Source: Micromonospora craniellae (lineage in GTDB: Bacteria; Actinomycetota; Actinomycetes; Mycobacteriales; Micromonosporaceae). Taken from it: a DNA stretch of 64,000 nt. The notes beneath the pieces were generated by a model, which worked only from the letters and a program-made list of their open reading frames with translations, had not been told where the DNA came from and ran no database searches. The stretch's first letter is position 1. The number at the start of each line of letters is the position of its first letter. Shown here in pieces: positions 1-9,260 of the stretch. Location of the stretch: contig NZ_CP061725.1 of NCBI RefSeq assembly GCF_014764405.1, positions 3,348,001 to 3,412,000 of the forward strand, read 5' to 3'. A program made the translations under genes and the position numbers.

Positions 1-1930
1 GGTAGTCAGAGCAGTAGAGGGTGAAGTTCTCGTCGATGTAGCCCTTCGCGAGCAAGTCGTGGGCCACGGGCGACACGAGGCCGGCGACGATGGCGTCAAG
101 ATTGTGGCAGGCGTCGCCGCCGCTGGGCATGACCAGGTCCTGACGGGCCATGAGCTGCGCCATCGTGGCCTTCGCCACGAACTCCTTGGTGTTCAACGCA
201 GCCCGTGAGGCACGCAGGAGGCCAGCGCCATCGGCCTCGACGGCCTGATCTAACGCAGCAGCCCCTTCCCCGACCAACGCGATCAGGTCACGGAACGACA
301 GGTCCATGCCGTGCTCTCCGGGCTGAGCGAGCCGCACGCTTTGAGGAGTCGTCGTGTGCAGCGTCCTCCAGAAGTCGCCAGACGTAAGCTCAGAAAAGGG
401 GTACTGCTCCGACTGGAGGTACAGGACGGTCCGACGACTCGAACGCCCGATCACCCGACAAAGAACAGGCAGCACCTGTTGGAGCCGTTCGCCGGCGGCC
501 TTCGCGTGCTTGTCCCACAGGGCGTTCGACGCGACCTTGTCCAGTGCCTCCTTGCTGGCCGCTGCCTGGCGCACCGTCTGATGCGTGACCATGTCGCGGA
601 AAGCCCGGTAGGCCGCGTCGATCTTGCTTTCGCCAAGTCGGATGGCCTCGAAGTCCTCCAGATGGAGGTTCTTGTAGACCATCATCGCGAACAGCCGGTC
701 CGCGGTGAGGCCCTGGAGGCCCTTCTTTCTGAGGATCGAGACGCGGTAGATCTCGAACTCGTTGCGGATGTTGCGGATCAGGCGCATGTCGGTCAGATGC
801 CCACCGACCAGGGTCATCAACGCGGCCGAGGGCCGTTCGTCCGATTCGGTGAACTCCGCCGCCAACAGGTCGCGTGACGATCGGTGCGTGAGGAACGGCA
901 CCATCGGAACGACCAGGTCGAAGAACTTCGTCCTGTTTGCCGACGGGGCGCTCTCCCGAGCCGACGGACCACGCGCCGTCGCACCGGCATCGGGGGTCTC
1001 GTCACCGCCGGGGGTGGCGTCGACGTTGAGTTGTTCGAAGATGCTGTCGCGGACCGCGTACACGAACTGGACCGGCCGTGACTTGATCTGCTCGGAGTTG
1101 TTCAGGACCGTGTTCAGCTCGCGCAGCGTCTCGAAGATGTGCGGGTCCCGGAACCGGTCCAGGTCCTCGAAAATGGCGACCTGGGTCTTCGTCCGTTGGA
1201 AGAAGTAGACGATCTCGTCGAGGTACTCATCGAAGTACGAGTTCTCCTTGGCGCTGAGCGTGACGGCTGCTCCGCCCGCGGACACGCTCTCCACCCGCAC
1301 CCGGCTCCGCAGACCACGCCAACCCCAGAAACAGATCACGCCCACGAGCACGCCGAGCCCACCGACGACGGCCCACGGCACCCAGCCACGACCGTCGACC
1401 AGGGCCCGAGGTGCCACCGTCTCAACGCGATTCACCAGGCCGGACAGGACCGCGATCACGAAGAACACCACCCCGGCCAGGGCGCTCCCGAAGGCCACCG
1501 GCCAGAACCTGAACGAGTCGATGCGGAAGTACCTCGACCCCGGCATGTCCGGGGGCGCCTTCCGGTAGAGCAACTGCTTGACGATCTCCTTCTGAATGAG
1601 GTTCGTCAGTGGGGGAAGAGACCCGTCAGGCTGGATGCGAGCTCGCGCCGTGTCGTCGATGCCCAGGCTCGACAGCGACAGGTTGATCCAGTTGATCTTC
1701 CTCATGTCCAGACCCTGCTGGACGCCGAGGATGACACTGCTCTTCCCGCTGCCGTAATGCCCCGTGACCGCGATGTTCGTCGCGGGGCGCCCGGACCTGT
1801 CGGCCAAGGCATCAAGGAGGACCGTCGCGTGCCGTCCGTGCAGGTCTTCATCGAACGTGGGCCCGAGACTCCGAAGGACCGGCACGTCGGGATGGGATGC
1901 GGACTGCCGGAACGGCCACCCTCGCGACAT
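1..1930 (-). CDS. KAP/YobI-type membrane P-loop ATPase (3' end beyond left edge)
   Basis: About 643 codons are visible, reading leftward off the edge, so the C-terminus is missing. I see a Walker A motif GHYGSGKSS at about residues 57-65 and a Walker B VAIFEDLDRF near 1150-1180. Between them are two strongly hydrophobic stretches, about residues 144-169 and 181-204, that look like a membrane hairpin inserted in the NTPase. This layout (early Walker A, membrane hairpin, then Walker B) is that of KAP and YobI-like P-loop NTPases, cytoplasmic ATPases anchored in the membrane. The start is ATG at 1930 with TAGGA about 8 bases upstream. It lies 398 bp downstream of a broken HEPN gene on the same strand. 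KAP-type NTPases often sit in defence or accessory islands, but the sequence shows no specific function. The family call is fairly sure, the role unknown. Confidence 0.65.
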   Translation of the reverse strand, partial: MSRGWPFRQSASHPDVPVLRSLGPTFDEDLHGRHATVLLDALADRSGRPATNIAVTGHYGSGKSSVILGVQQGLDMRKINWINLSLSSLGIDDTARARIQPDGSLPPLTNLIQKEIVKQLLYRKAPPDMPGSRYFRIDSFRFWPVAFGSALAGVVFFVIAVLSGLVNRVETVAPRALVDGRGWVPWAVVGGLGVLVGVICFWGWRGLRSRVRVESVSAGGAAVTLSAKENSYFDEYLDEIVYFFQRTKTQVAIFEDLDRFRDPHIFETLRELNTVLNNSEQIKSRPVQFVYAVRDSIFEQLNVDATPGGDETPDAGATARGPSARESAPSANRTKFFDLVVPMVPFLTHRSSRDLLAAEFTESDERPSAALMTLVGGHLTDMRLIRNIRNEFEIYRVSILRKKGLQGLTADRLFAMMVYKNLHLEDFEAIRLGESKIDAAYRAFRDMVTHQTVRQAAASKEALDKVASNALWDKHAKAAGERLQQVLPVLCRVIGRSSRRTVLYLQSEQYPFSELTSGDFWRTLHTTTPQSVRLAQPGEHGMDLSFRDLIALVGEGAAALDQAVEADGAGLLRASRAALNTKEFVAKATMAQLMARQDLVMPSGGDACHNLDAIVAGLVSPVAHDLLAKGYIDENFTLYCSDY

Positions 1931-2328
1931 GGACGAAATCCTACGAGCGAGGTCTGACGTGTCCCCGGCATGTCGATGGACCAGGTAGCCGCACGGCCCA
2001 GCACACTCTCGGGCCCCCGATGTGACTGGGCCGCAGCAGATGCCCTACCGGGGCTGACGGTGAGGTCCCGCAGGACGACAGACCGCCGTCGGCTTGATCG
2101 GCGACCGCCCACGAGGTGTGCCGCCTATTTGGCTAAAGGTAGTGTTGCCTGACCGCTCGATGTGTCGATGGGTGCCTTCCGGGCGGCGTCGTCGGTCGAT
2201 CTCCACGTCGTCGGTGGGCGGTCGAGCAGGCTCGATGAGCAGCCCGGCGACCAGGGGTAGACCCTCCACATGCGGAGGGACAGGGCATCGGTGACGCCGT
2301 GCGCGGTAGTCCAGTGGGCGGACTCGCA
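1931..2328. other. Intergenic stretch, no convincing gene
   Basis: This 398-bp stretch separates the 3' end of the broken HEPN gene from the start of the P-loop ATPase gene. The short reading frames here have no recognisable domain. It presumably carries the ATPase promoter, but I see no clear -10/-35 pair, hairpin or tRNA. Confidence 0.5.
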
Positions 2329-2591
2329 TCAGCCTCCCGATTCGCCGAGGATCATGCTGTTGAAGTCGGTGACGCTGGGAAACCCGTCGTGGACGGCGCG
2401 GAGGAGTCCGTGCCGGCACAGGTCGTATGCCAGAGCGCGGGTCTTGCCCATCTCCTCGGCCGTCGGGAACTGCTTGCCTCCGTGTACCAGCGCGCTGCGG
2501 ACGCCGTACAGGTGATTGAGGTGACGCGCGGTCTCGCGGCGGCTGGCACCGGCTGGGGTTAGGTAATGCGCGCCGTGCATGCGAAAGCGGT

Positions 2592-2594
2592 AGG
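2592..2594. repeat. 3-bp target duplication AGG of the outer IS (partner 5750-5752)
   Basis: AGG occurs directly outside both ends of the outer IS, and collapsing the two copies restores the HEPN reading frame. Three to four bases is the usual duplication length for IS3-family elements. Confidence 0.88.
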
Positions 2595-2675
2595 CCCTCC
2601 CTGTCACGCTGATGTGAGACAGCCCGTCTACCAGGGGATACTCTTCCTGGACGGCCCTGAGGAGAGCACATCAGC

Positions 2676-3107
2676 ATGACGTCGAAGCCCCATGAGAGTC
2701 TGGATCCGGACGCCCGGCCCCAGCGGCGGACATTCACCGCGGAGTTCAAGGCGAGGATTCTGGACGAGTACGAGTCGGCGCCGGATGCGGCGGCTCGCGG
2801 GGCGATCCTGCGCCGGGAACGGCTGTACGGTTCACACCTTCTCGACTGGCGCAAGGCGCGGGATGCCGGAGCCGCGGCCGGCCTGACGGACCGGCGGCAA
2901 TCGGCTGCGCGGGCGGCGAAGAAGGCCGAGAACGCTGAACTTTCCCGTCTTCAGCGGGAGAACGCCCGCCTGCAGGCCGAGTTGAACAAGACCCAGACCG
3001 CGTTGTCGATCATGGGAAAAGCTCACGCGCTCTTGGAACTGCTCTCCGAGAGCGCGGATGCCGTGGCGATGCCGAACTCGTCCTCGCCGAGGCGCAGGCG
3101 GCGCTGA
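2676..3107 (+). CDS. IS3-family transposase OrfA, outer copy
   Basis: This 143-residue DNA-binding subunit begins with an HTH_Tnp_1-type helix-turn-helix (RRTFTAEFKARILDEYE). It continues into a leucine-zipper-like helix (LSRLQRENARLQAELNKTQ) that multimerises IS3 transposases. It differs from the inner copy at one synonymous base I could find (T at 2831, G at 3853). A G_GGA_AAA heptamer at 3014-3020 lies in frame and could direct -1 slippage into OrfB. In this copy the fusion would be truncated, because OrfB is interrupted at 3616. The OrfA-only product would still be made. Confidence 0.88.
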   Translation: MTSKPHESLDPDARPQRRTFTAEFKARILDEYESAPDAAARGAILRRERLYGSHLLDWRKARDAGAAAGLTDRRQSAARAAKKAENAELSRLQRENARLQAELNKTQTALSIMGKAHALLELLSESADAVAMPNSSSPRRRRR

Positions 3108-3613
3108 CGCCGTTGTGGGGCATCGCGCCCGCGTGCCGGCTGACCGGCCTGTCGAGGGCGACGCTGTATCGCCGTAGTGCCCCGCCGCTGGTCTCCCGGC
3201 CACGGGCGCCGCGTAAGCCGCCGCCGTCCGCGCTGACCGAGCCTGAACGCCGGCAGGTCCTGGACCTGCTCAACAGCCCGCCATACGTGGATCTGGCCCC
3301 GGCGCAGGTGTGGGCCCGCGAACTCGACGAGGGCCGCTGGTGGTGCTCGGAGTCCACGATGTACCGGATCCTGCGGGCCGCCGGGCAGACCGGCGAACGC
3401 CGCAGCCAGGCCACCCATCCGGCCCGGACCAAACCCGAACTGGTCGCCGACGCCGCGAATCAGGTGTGGTCGTGGGACATCACGAAGCTGCGCGGCCCGG
3501 TCAAGGGCGTCTGGTTCCACCTTTACACGGTGATCGACATCTGGTCCCGCTACGTCGTCGGGCACATGGTCGCCGCCCACGAGGACGGCCAACTCGCCGA
3601 AGCGCTGATCGCC

Positions 3614-3616
3614 GAC
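3614..3616. repeat. 3-bp target duplication GAC of the inner IS (partner 5193-5195)
   Basis: GAC precedes the left end and follows the right end of the inner IS. Collapsing the copies restores the outer OrfB codons (gcc gac gcc gcc). Confidence 0.88.
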
Positions 3617-3697
3617 CCCTCCCTGTCACGCTGATGTGAGACAGCCCGTCTACCAGGGGATACTCTTCCTGGACGGCCCTGAGGAGAGCACATCAGC

Positions 3698-4129
3698 ATG
3701 ACGTCGAAGCCCCATGAGAGTCTGGATCCGGACGCCCGGCCCCAGCGGCGGACATTCACCGCGGAGTTCAAGGCGAGGATTCTGGACGAGTACGAGTCGG
3801 CGCCGGATGCGGCGGCTCGCGGGGCGATCCTGCGCCGGGAACGGCTGTACGGGTCACACCTTCTCGACTGGCGCAAGGCGCGGGATGCCGGAGCCGCGGC
3901 CGGCCTGACGGACCGGCGGCAATCGGCTGCGCGGGCGGCGAAGAAGGCCGAGAACGCTGAACTTTCCCGTCTTCAGCGGGAGAACGCCCGCCTGCAGGCC
4001 GAGTTGAACAAGACCCAGACCGCGTTGTCGATCATGGGAAAAGCTCACGCGCTCTTGGAACTGCTCTCCGAGAGCGCGGATGCCGTGGCGATGCCGAACT
4101 CGTCCTCGCCGAGGCGCAGGCGGCGCTGA
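3698..4129 (+). CDS. IS3-family transposase OrfA, inner copy
   Basis: This 143-residue helix-turn-helix subunit has the same protein sequence as the outer copy, with an HTH at about residues 16-50 and a leucine-zipper-like helix at about 88-110. It starts at ATG 3698 preceded by GAGGAG. Its 3' end lies next to OrfB in the -1 frame. The complete transposase is expected as an OrfAB fusion by programmed frameshifting, as in the rest of the IS3 family. Confidence 0.9.
   Translation: MTSKPHESLDPDARPQRRTFTAEFKARILDEYESAPDAAARGAILRRERLYGSHLLDWRKARDAGAAAGLTDRRQSAARAAKKAENAELSRLQRENARLQAELNKTQTALSIMGKAHALLELLSESADAVAMPNSSSPRRRRR
4036..4042 (+). other. Candidate -1 slippery heptamer for OrfAB fusion
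   Basis: GGGAAAA occurs as G_GGA_AAA in the OrfA frame, matching X_XXY_YYZ. From here the -1 frame is open through into OrfB. The same heptamer is at 3014-3020 in the outer copy. I did not identify a stimulatory structure, and a later slip site nearer 4085 is possible. Confidence 0.4.
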
Positions 4130-4134
4130 CGCCG

Positions 4135-5151
4135 TTGTGGGGCATCGCGCCCGCGTGCCGGCTGACCGGCCTGTCGAGGGCGACGCTGTATCGCCGTAGT
4201 GCCCCGCCGCTGGTCTCCCGGCCACGGGCGCCGCGTAAGCCGCCGCCGTCCGCGCTGACCGAGCCTGAACGCCGGCAGGTCCTGGACCTGCTCAACAGCC
4301 CGCCATACGTGGATCTGGCCCCGGCGCAGGTGTGGGCCCGCGAACTCGACGAGGGCCGCTGGTGGTGCTCGGAGTCCACGATGTACCGGATCCTGCGGGC
4401 CGCCGGGCAGACCGGCGAACGCCGCAGCCAGGCCACCCATCCGGCCCGGACCAAACCCGAACTGGTCGCCGACGCCGCGAATCAGGTGTGGTCGTGGGAC
4501 ATCACGAAGCTGCGCGGCCCGGTCAAGGGCGTCTGGTTCCACCTTTACACGGTGATCGACATCTGGTCCCGCTACGTCGTCGGGCACATGGTCGCCGCCC
4601 ACGAGGACGGCCAACTCGCCGAAGCGCTGATCGCCGACGCCGCCGCCCGCGAACGCGTGAACCCCGATCAGCTGACCGTGCACGCCGACCGCGGCGCCGC
4701 GATGACCAGCAAGACCGTCACCCAGCTGCTGACCGATCTCAAAATCGGCCGCAGCCACAGCCGGCCCAAGACCTCCAACGACAACCCGTACATCGAGGCC
4801 AGCTTCAAGACACTCAAGTACGACCCCACGTTCCCAGAGCGGTTCGGATCGATCCAGCACGCCCGACAGCACTGCGAAGCGTTCTACAGCTACTACAACC
4901 ACGAACACCGGCACTCCGGGATCGGCCTGCACACCCCGGCATCGGTCCACCACGGCACCGCCGGACAGATCCGTGAACAGCGGCAACGCACCCTCGACGC
5001 CGCCTGGGCCGCACATCCCGAACGGTTCGGACGCCGCCGTCCCCAACCACCCCGGCTACCGGACCGGGCATGGATCAACAAACCCGACAACAGCCACCCG
5101 GAACAGGCCGTGACCTCGGCCGGAGCCCCTCTTCCACCAGCACAAAGCTAA
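4135..5151 (+). CDS. IS3-family transposase OrfB, inner copy (DDE integrase)
   Basis: At least 338 residues of the catalytic part of the transposase. An HTH_21-like region (PPYVDLAPAQVW, STMYRILRAAG) is followed by an rve integrase core. The catalytic triad is the Asp of WSWDITKL, the Asp of VHADRGAAM and the Glu of NPYIEASFKT. It ends with the usual YNHEHRHSGIGLHTP block. The open frame extends upstream of 4135 into the -1 overlap with OrfA, so the true product is probably the OrfAB fusion from 3698. This is the only intact transposase in the nested element. Confidence 0.92.
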   Translation: MWGIAPACRLTGLSRATLYRRSAPPLVSRPRAPRKPPPSALTEPERRQVLDLLNSPPYVDLAPAQVWARELDEGRWWCSESTMYRILRAAGQTGERRSQATHPARTKPELVADAANQVWSWDITKLRGPVKGVWFHLYTVIDIWSRYVVGHMVAAHEDGQLAEALIADAAARERVNPDQLTVHADRGAAMTSKTVTQLLTDLKIGRSHSRPKTSNDNPYIEASFKTLKYDPTFPERFGSIQHARQHCEAFYSYYNHEHRHSGIGLHTPASVHHGTAGQIREQRQRTLDAAWAAHPERFGRRRPQPPRLPDRAWINKPDNSHPEQAVTSAGAPLPPAQS

Positions 5152-6863
5152 ACAAAATCAAGAAATTGTCTCAGTTGACTTGACAGGTTCCGGACGCCGC
5201 CGCCCGCGAACGCGTGAACCCCGATCAGCTGACCGTGCACGCCGACCGCGGCGCCGCGATGACCAGCAAGACCGTCACCCAGCTGCTGACCGATCTCAAA
5301 ATCGGCCGCAGCCACAGCCGGCCCAAGACCTCCAACGACAACCCGTACATCGAGGCCAGCTTCAAGACACTCAAGTACGACCCCACGTTCCCAGAGCGGT
5401 TCGGATCGATCCAGCACGCCCGACAGCACTGCGAAGCGTTCTACAGCTACTACAACCACGAACACCGGCACTCCGGGATCGGCCTGCACACCCCGGCATC
5501 GGTCCACCACGGCACCGCCGGACAGATCCGTGAACAGCGGCAACGCACCCTCGACGCCGCCTGGGCCGCACATCCCGAACGGTTCGGACGCCGCCGTCCC
5601 CAACCACCCCGGCTACCGGACCGGGCATGGATCAACAAACCCGACAACAGCCACCCGGAACAGGCCGTGACCTCGGCCGGAGCCCCTCTTCCACCAGCAC
5701 AAAGCTAAACAAAATCAAGAAATTGTCTCAGTTGACTTGACAGGTTCCGAGGAGAGATCTCCGTGCCGGGTGTCGGCGTCGTACGGCAGCAGCAGCGCTT
5801 CCAACGCCACCGTGAAGTCGACGATCGCATCGGCGCTGCCGGCCCGCGCGATCCCCAGTTGGAACCGGTGTAGTGCCAGGTCATGCGTGTTACCTGGGGC
5901 TGCGATGTGGCGATCGTCGAGGTGACGGGCCGTGGTGACGGCGTCGGTCAGTGACTCGACCGTCAAAGTCACCGGATCCTTTGATCCAACCGGGGCCTGA
6001 ATCGGACTGCTCCACCGTCCCGAACCGTGCCAGGCGGGCACCCGTGCCCCGGCGGCGATACTTGCGCCGACTTCATGCCCGTGCAGGGCTAAGGCGAGCA
6101 GAAGCCGTTCCACCGACTCCCGGGGTGGGAAGAACCAGTTGTTTCGCGGCCCGATGGACGTGATCTCCAGCAACGCGGTGGGTGGTTCCGCCGTGGCAGA
6201 TCCGGTTCGCCACATCCGGTAGTCCGGGTTGTTGGGATACCACTGGTGCTGCTCGACGCCGTCCAGCATCCTGACGGTCACCGTGCCGACCGTCAGCGGC
6301 CCACCGTCGGTTGTGACCACGTTGACCAGTGGGGACTGGGTGCGGTAGCGAAGCGCAGTGTCGGCGGCTACGTCGAGTACCTCGTCGGCGAACCGTGCTG
6401 CTGTCTCGGTTACGGCGTCCCCGCGTATGAGGTGGTGGCGTAGTGCCGGGTAGATCAGCATCCGAGCCACCCAGTCAGGCCCATCGACGGCGAAGTCCGG
6501 TGGGTGGCCCGCGTCGTCTGCCGTTCGGATGAGCGGCCAGTTCCGGCCACCTGACGGGGAGTAGAACGGCAACGTCGACGAATGTTCGGTGAGCAGTGCC
6601 TCCGCGACCTGGCCCAGTGCCTGGACGTCGGCGGGCGTCACCCATGGAGCATGGCGGCGTTCGATCGAGTAGTCGTGCAGCGGGCTGCGGGCAGTACGGT
6701 ACGACTCGACGCTCCACGAGTCCTTGGCACGCACCACGGCGTACCCGGTGGCCGCCTCCATGGGCGGCAGACCCAGCTCGCCGAGCTTGCCGGCGACGCT
6801 GGCGGCACAGGATCCGTAGAGGTCGATCAGCCTGGTCCGGAGGTCAGGGGCTGCGCTGGTCAC

Positions 6864-8114
6864 CTCGACACGATCTCAAGCGATTCCGCGCGGCTCTAGC
6901 ACCAACGCCGTTCAGTTGAGGCAGTGACTGGTTGGTCAAGGCTCAATGGTGATGACGTCGATGCTGGTGGTGGCCTTGTAGGTGCGGTGATCGATGTTCG
7001 GTCCGCGGGCCAGCCCGGTCGGACGCACCCGATCGACCGCGAGTTGTATCTGCCCGCAGTTGGTGCGACGATCCCGCCCGCCGTACCGAAGCCGGCATCG
7101 TGGCGGGGGGCGGGTTCGCCACGAACCGGCCCTGAGGTTGCGGATGCTGGAACGCGGCATCACCGCTGGCCTGCCGGCGAGGTAGTCACCGCGTACGAGG
7201 CCTACGGGCAGGACTCCGAGTTCCGGACCCGGTTGCTTCGGGTTGCGGCGGGACATCGGAATCGTTGCGGGGTAGGACAGCATGGCGAGGCTCCCGGTCG
7301 GGACCTTGAGTCCTGGTCGACAGACTGTCCTGCCTAGAGCCTCGCACCTATCGACTAGCGGGCCTACCGGACCCGCGCCGAGCTGCAAGATCATCTTCGA
7401 AGGGGCTGCTCTATCCAGCTCGGTCGCGCCCCACCGTGGCTAAGGGGCGGCGCGGTGATTCGCTCGTTCGGTGCGGGCCGAGGTGGGAACGCTAGTGTCC
7501 AGTTCATCACGCTTAGTAATTCTGCCAGAGAATTTTGGACCTGCATCGGTGGTGCCGGGCGGTGCCCCGACTCCGGTTGCGCCATGCCGGGTATGGCGCA
7601 TCGGCTGACCTCGCGTTGGCAGCCCTCGGCCGGACTGCGGGAGGGGGTGGGGGCTGACCTTCCCGCGCGCAGATCTGTCGTCGGAGGGTGGCGCGAGCTT
7701 TCGTTACTCACCGAGGTCGATGTTGACACGAGCCGCCATGCATGTTTCGCTCTAGTTGAAGCCAGATAGCATCGACGTTCACAAAATCGGGGGATTCATG
7801 AAACGTCTCGGCACTTAATAAAATTTTCTGGGCAGGCTGCGGCCATTCGCCGAGCCCTCGCCATTGTAGGCCAGGGGTGGAGCCCGTGCGCAGCGACAGC
7901 TAAGCGGACGCCCGGCTCGTCTTCTTGTCGCTCAACATCTTCGCCCGTGCGAAGAATGAGGCGTATTCAACGCTGCACAACCCGCTCCCGGGTGGCTATG
8001 GCCCCCGCACGCGAAAGTCTGTGGCCAAAGCAAGAATGCCGCAGCTTAAGGTGCGTCGCGATGATCGCGATCATATATCTGACCCACTGTCCCAGCCTGG
8101 AGGTTTATCTCACC
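6864..8114. other. About 1.25 kb with no supported gene; leader of the P450-NRPS cluster
   Basis: Only weak frames exist here, for example one at 6936-7394 on the minus strand with no recognisable domain. An unusually AT-rich patch (around 7816-7829, taataaaatttt) lies about 290 bp before the first cluster gene and may belong to a promoter. A perfect 7-bp stem with a 4-nt loop, TCTTCGC-ccgt-GCGAAGA, sits at 7938-7955 in the presumed leader. No tRNA, IS end or repeat was seen. Confidence 0.45.
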
Positions 8115-9182
8115 GTGAGCACTGATTCGATCCCCGCCGCAGCGGCACCCTCCGACCTGACCATGGACGACCTTGCCCGGGTACTGTTCGGACACGCGGC
8201 ATTTCAGTACTTGAATGCCGCGTGTGAGCTGGGGTTGTTGGACCTCCTGCTCGACGACCCCAAGCTGACGAAGCCGGAGATCGACCTACGTCTTGGCCTC
8301 GACGAGCGGGCCAACGACATTCTTCTCCTCGGCTGTACGGCGCTCGGCATTACCAAGAAGAGCGACGGCCGGTACGAGACTGCACAGGTCTTGACCGACA
8401 TGCAGGAGGGTGGTGATCTGCAGCGCTTGAAGGACACCGTGGCCTTCGAACAGTACATCGTCTACGAGGGGCAACTCGACTTCACGGAGTCGCTGCGGCG
8501 CAACCGGAACGTGGGCCTGCGCCGAGTGCGTGGCACCGGTGCCAACCTCTACCATCGCTTGTCGGAGAACCCCGAGCTCGAGCGGGTCTTCTACACCTAC
8601 ATGCGGTCCTGGTCGGAGCTTGCGAACAGGGAGCTCACCAGGGAACTCGACCTGAGTGGGGCGAAGCACCTGCTCGATTGCGGTGGCGGCGACGCCGTCA
8701 ACGCCATCGCCCTCGCGAAAGCGAACCCGCATCTCCAGGTCACGGTCATGGAGATTCCGGCGACGGCGCGAATCACCAAGCGACGGATCGCCGACGAAGG
8801 ACTCAGTGGCCAGATCGACGTAGTCGCGGGCGACATGTTCAACGATCCGTTCCCTAGTCAGTGCGACGTGATTCTCTTCGCCCACCAGATGGTCATCTGG
8901 ACGCTTGAGGAGAACACGCATTTGATGCGTCGGGCCTATCAGGCGTTGCCTGACGGCGGCCAGCTGGTCATCACCAACTCGATGTCGAACGACGAAGGTG
9001 ATGGACCGACGGTGGCCGCTCTCGACAGTGTCTACTTCGCGTCCCTGCCCTCGGAAGGCGGCATGATCTATTCGTGGGAACAGCATGAAAACTGTATGCG
9101 CGAGGCCGGCTTCAAGAACATCAGGCGCAAGCAGTTCAGTGGCTGGACGCCGCACGGGATGATCACGGGCCAGCGGTCGTAG
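8115..9182 (+). CDS. SAM-dependent methyltransferase, acetylserotonin O-methyltransferase type
   Basis: The protein is 355 residues. An N-terminal winged-helix dimerisation domain (AFQYLNAACELGLLDLLL) is followed by a Rossmann methyltransferase core. Motif I is LDCGGGDAVNAIALA and the acidic residue after beta-2 is in VMEIP. This architecture is shared by small-molecule O-methyltransferases and by some amino-acid C-methyltransferases, such as the tyrosine methyltransferases of saframycin-type pathways, so the acceptor atom is unknown. I chose GTG 8115, preceded by GGAGG, over the upstream ATG 7947, because the intervening 56 codons look non-coding and do not fit the family's N-terminus. It is the first gene of a seven-gene rightward cluster. 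Confidence 0.8.
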   Translation: MSTDSIPAAAAPSDLTMDDLARVLFGHAAFQYLNAACELGLLDLLLDDPKLTKPEIDLRLGLDERANDILLLGCTALGITKKSDGRYETAQVLTDMQEGGDLQRLKDTVAFEQYIVYEGQLDFTESLRRNRNVGLRRVRGTGANLYHRLSENPELERVFYTYMRSWSELANRELTRELDLSGAKHLLDCGGGDAVNAIALAKANPHLQVTVMEIPATARITKRRIADEGLSGQIDVVAGDMFNDPFPSQCDVILFAHQMVIWTLEENTHLMRRAYQALPDGGQLVITNSMSNDEGDGPTVAALDSVYFASLPSEGGMIYSWEQHENCMREAGFKNIRRKQFSGWTPHGMITGQRS

Positions 9183-9260
9183 TTGGCGGTTGACCTGCCG
9201 AGGTGGCATTGGGTCCGGACCGCAGAAGCTTCCACCGTGCCTTGGGGAAGGAGGTCGTCC

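Larger units (their letters stand above)
3617..5192 (+). mobile_element. Inner IS3-family element, complete (1,576 bp)
   Basis: This is a full copy of the same IS inserted in the outer copy's orfB, in the same orientation, with target duplication GAC (3614-3616 and 5193-5195). The terminal inverted repeats lie at about 3617-3643 and 5167-5192. Both transposase frames are open, so this copy looks competent to transpose. Near-identity to the outer copy indicates recent activity. Confidence 0.93.
3113..5708 (+). pseudogene. IS3-family transposase OrfB, outer copy, disrupted by the inner IS
   Basis: The rve-type integrase reading frame is present as 3113-3616 and 5196-5708. It is split within the sequence encoding ALIADAAARERVN, between the first two catalytic aspartates. 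The first part ends in a stop at 3632-3634 inside the inner IS. The second part retains the HADRG aspartate and the glutamate of NPYIEASFKT. If the inner element were removed precisely, the frame would be restored to the same 338 residues as the inner copy. Confidence 0.9.
2595..5749 (+). mobile_element. Outer IS3-family element, interrupted by a second copy of itself
   Basis: The element is bounded by the duplicated target AGG (2592-2594 and 5750-5752). Subtracting the inner insertion (3617-5192) and one GAC duplication leaves 1,022 + 554 = 1,576 bp, exactly the length of the inner copy. The imperfect terminal inverted repeats share CCTGTCA followed by GAGACA on each side. It carries an HTH orfA and a DDE orfB in overlapping -1 frames, typical of IS3. 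The inner insertion cuts the outer orfB, so the outer copy can move only if transposase is supplied by the inner one. Confidence 0.93.
2329..6863 (-). pseudogene. HEPN-domain (Apea-like) protein gene, split by a nested IS3-family insertion
   Basis: Removing the IS (2595-5749) and one copy of the 3-bp duplication AGG leaves 1,377 bp, exactly 459 codons in one frame, so the original protein was 458 residues. The N-terminal part is 5750-6863 (start ATG 6863) and the C-terminal part is 2329-2594. Across the repaired junction the protein reads GDLSYRFRMHGA, a sensible HEPN helix. The C-terminal fragment holds R-x4-H within RSALVHGG (Arg codon 2497-2499, His codon 2482-2484). This is the catalytic signature of many HEPN ribonucleases in toxin and defence systems. 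As it stands, the N-terminal part reads into the IS and stops at 5715, giving 382 residues without the R-x4-H motif. The gene is therefore probably inactive. The N-terminal 300 residues match nothing I recognise. Confidence 0.8.

Noticed and set aside
2595..5749. Two IS copies first read as a composite transposon carrying cargo
   Set aside because: The second copy lies inside the orfB of the first, with its own 3-bp duplication, and nothing but IS sequence is between the ends.
6936..7394. 152-codon minus-strand frame in the gap before the P450-NRPS cluster
   Set aside because: No domain, no clear ribosome site and atypical composition; kept only as unassigned intergenic DNA.
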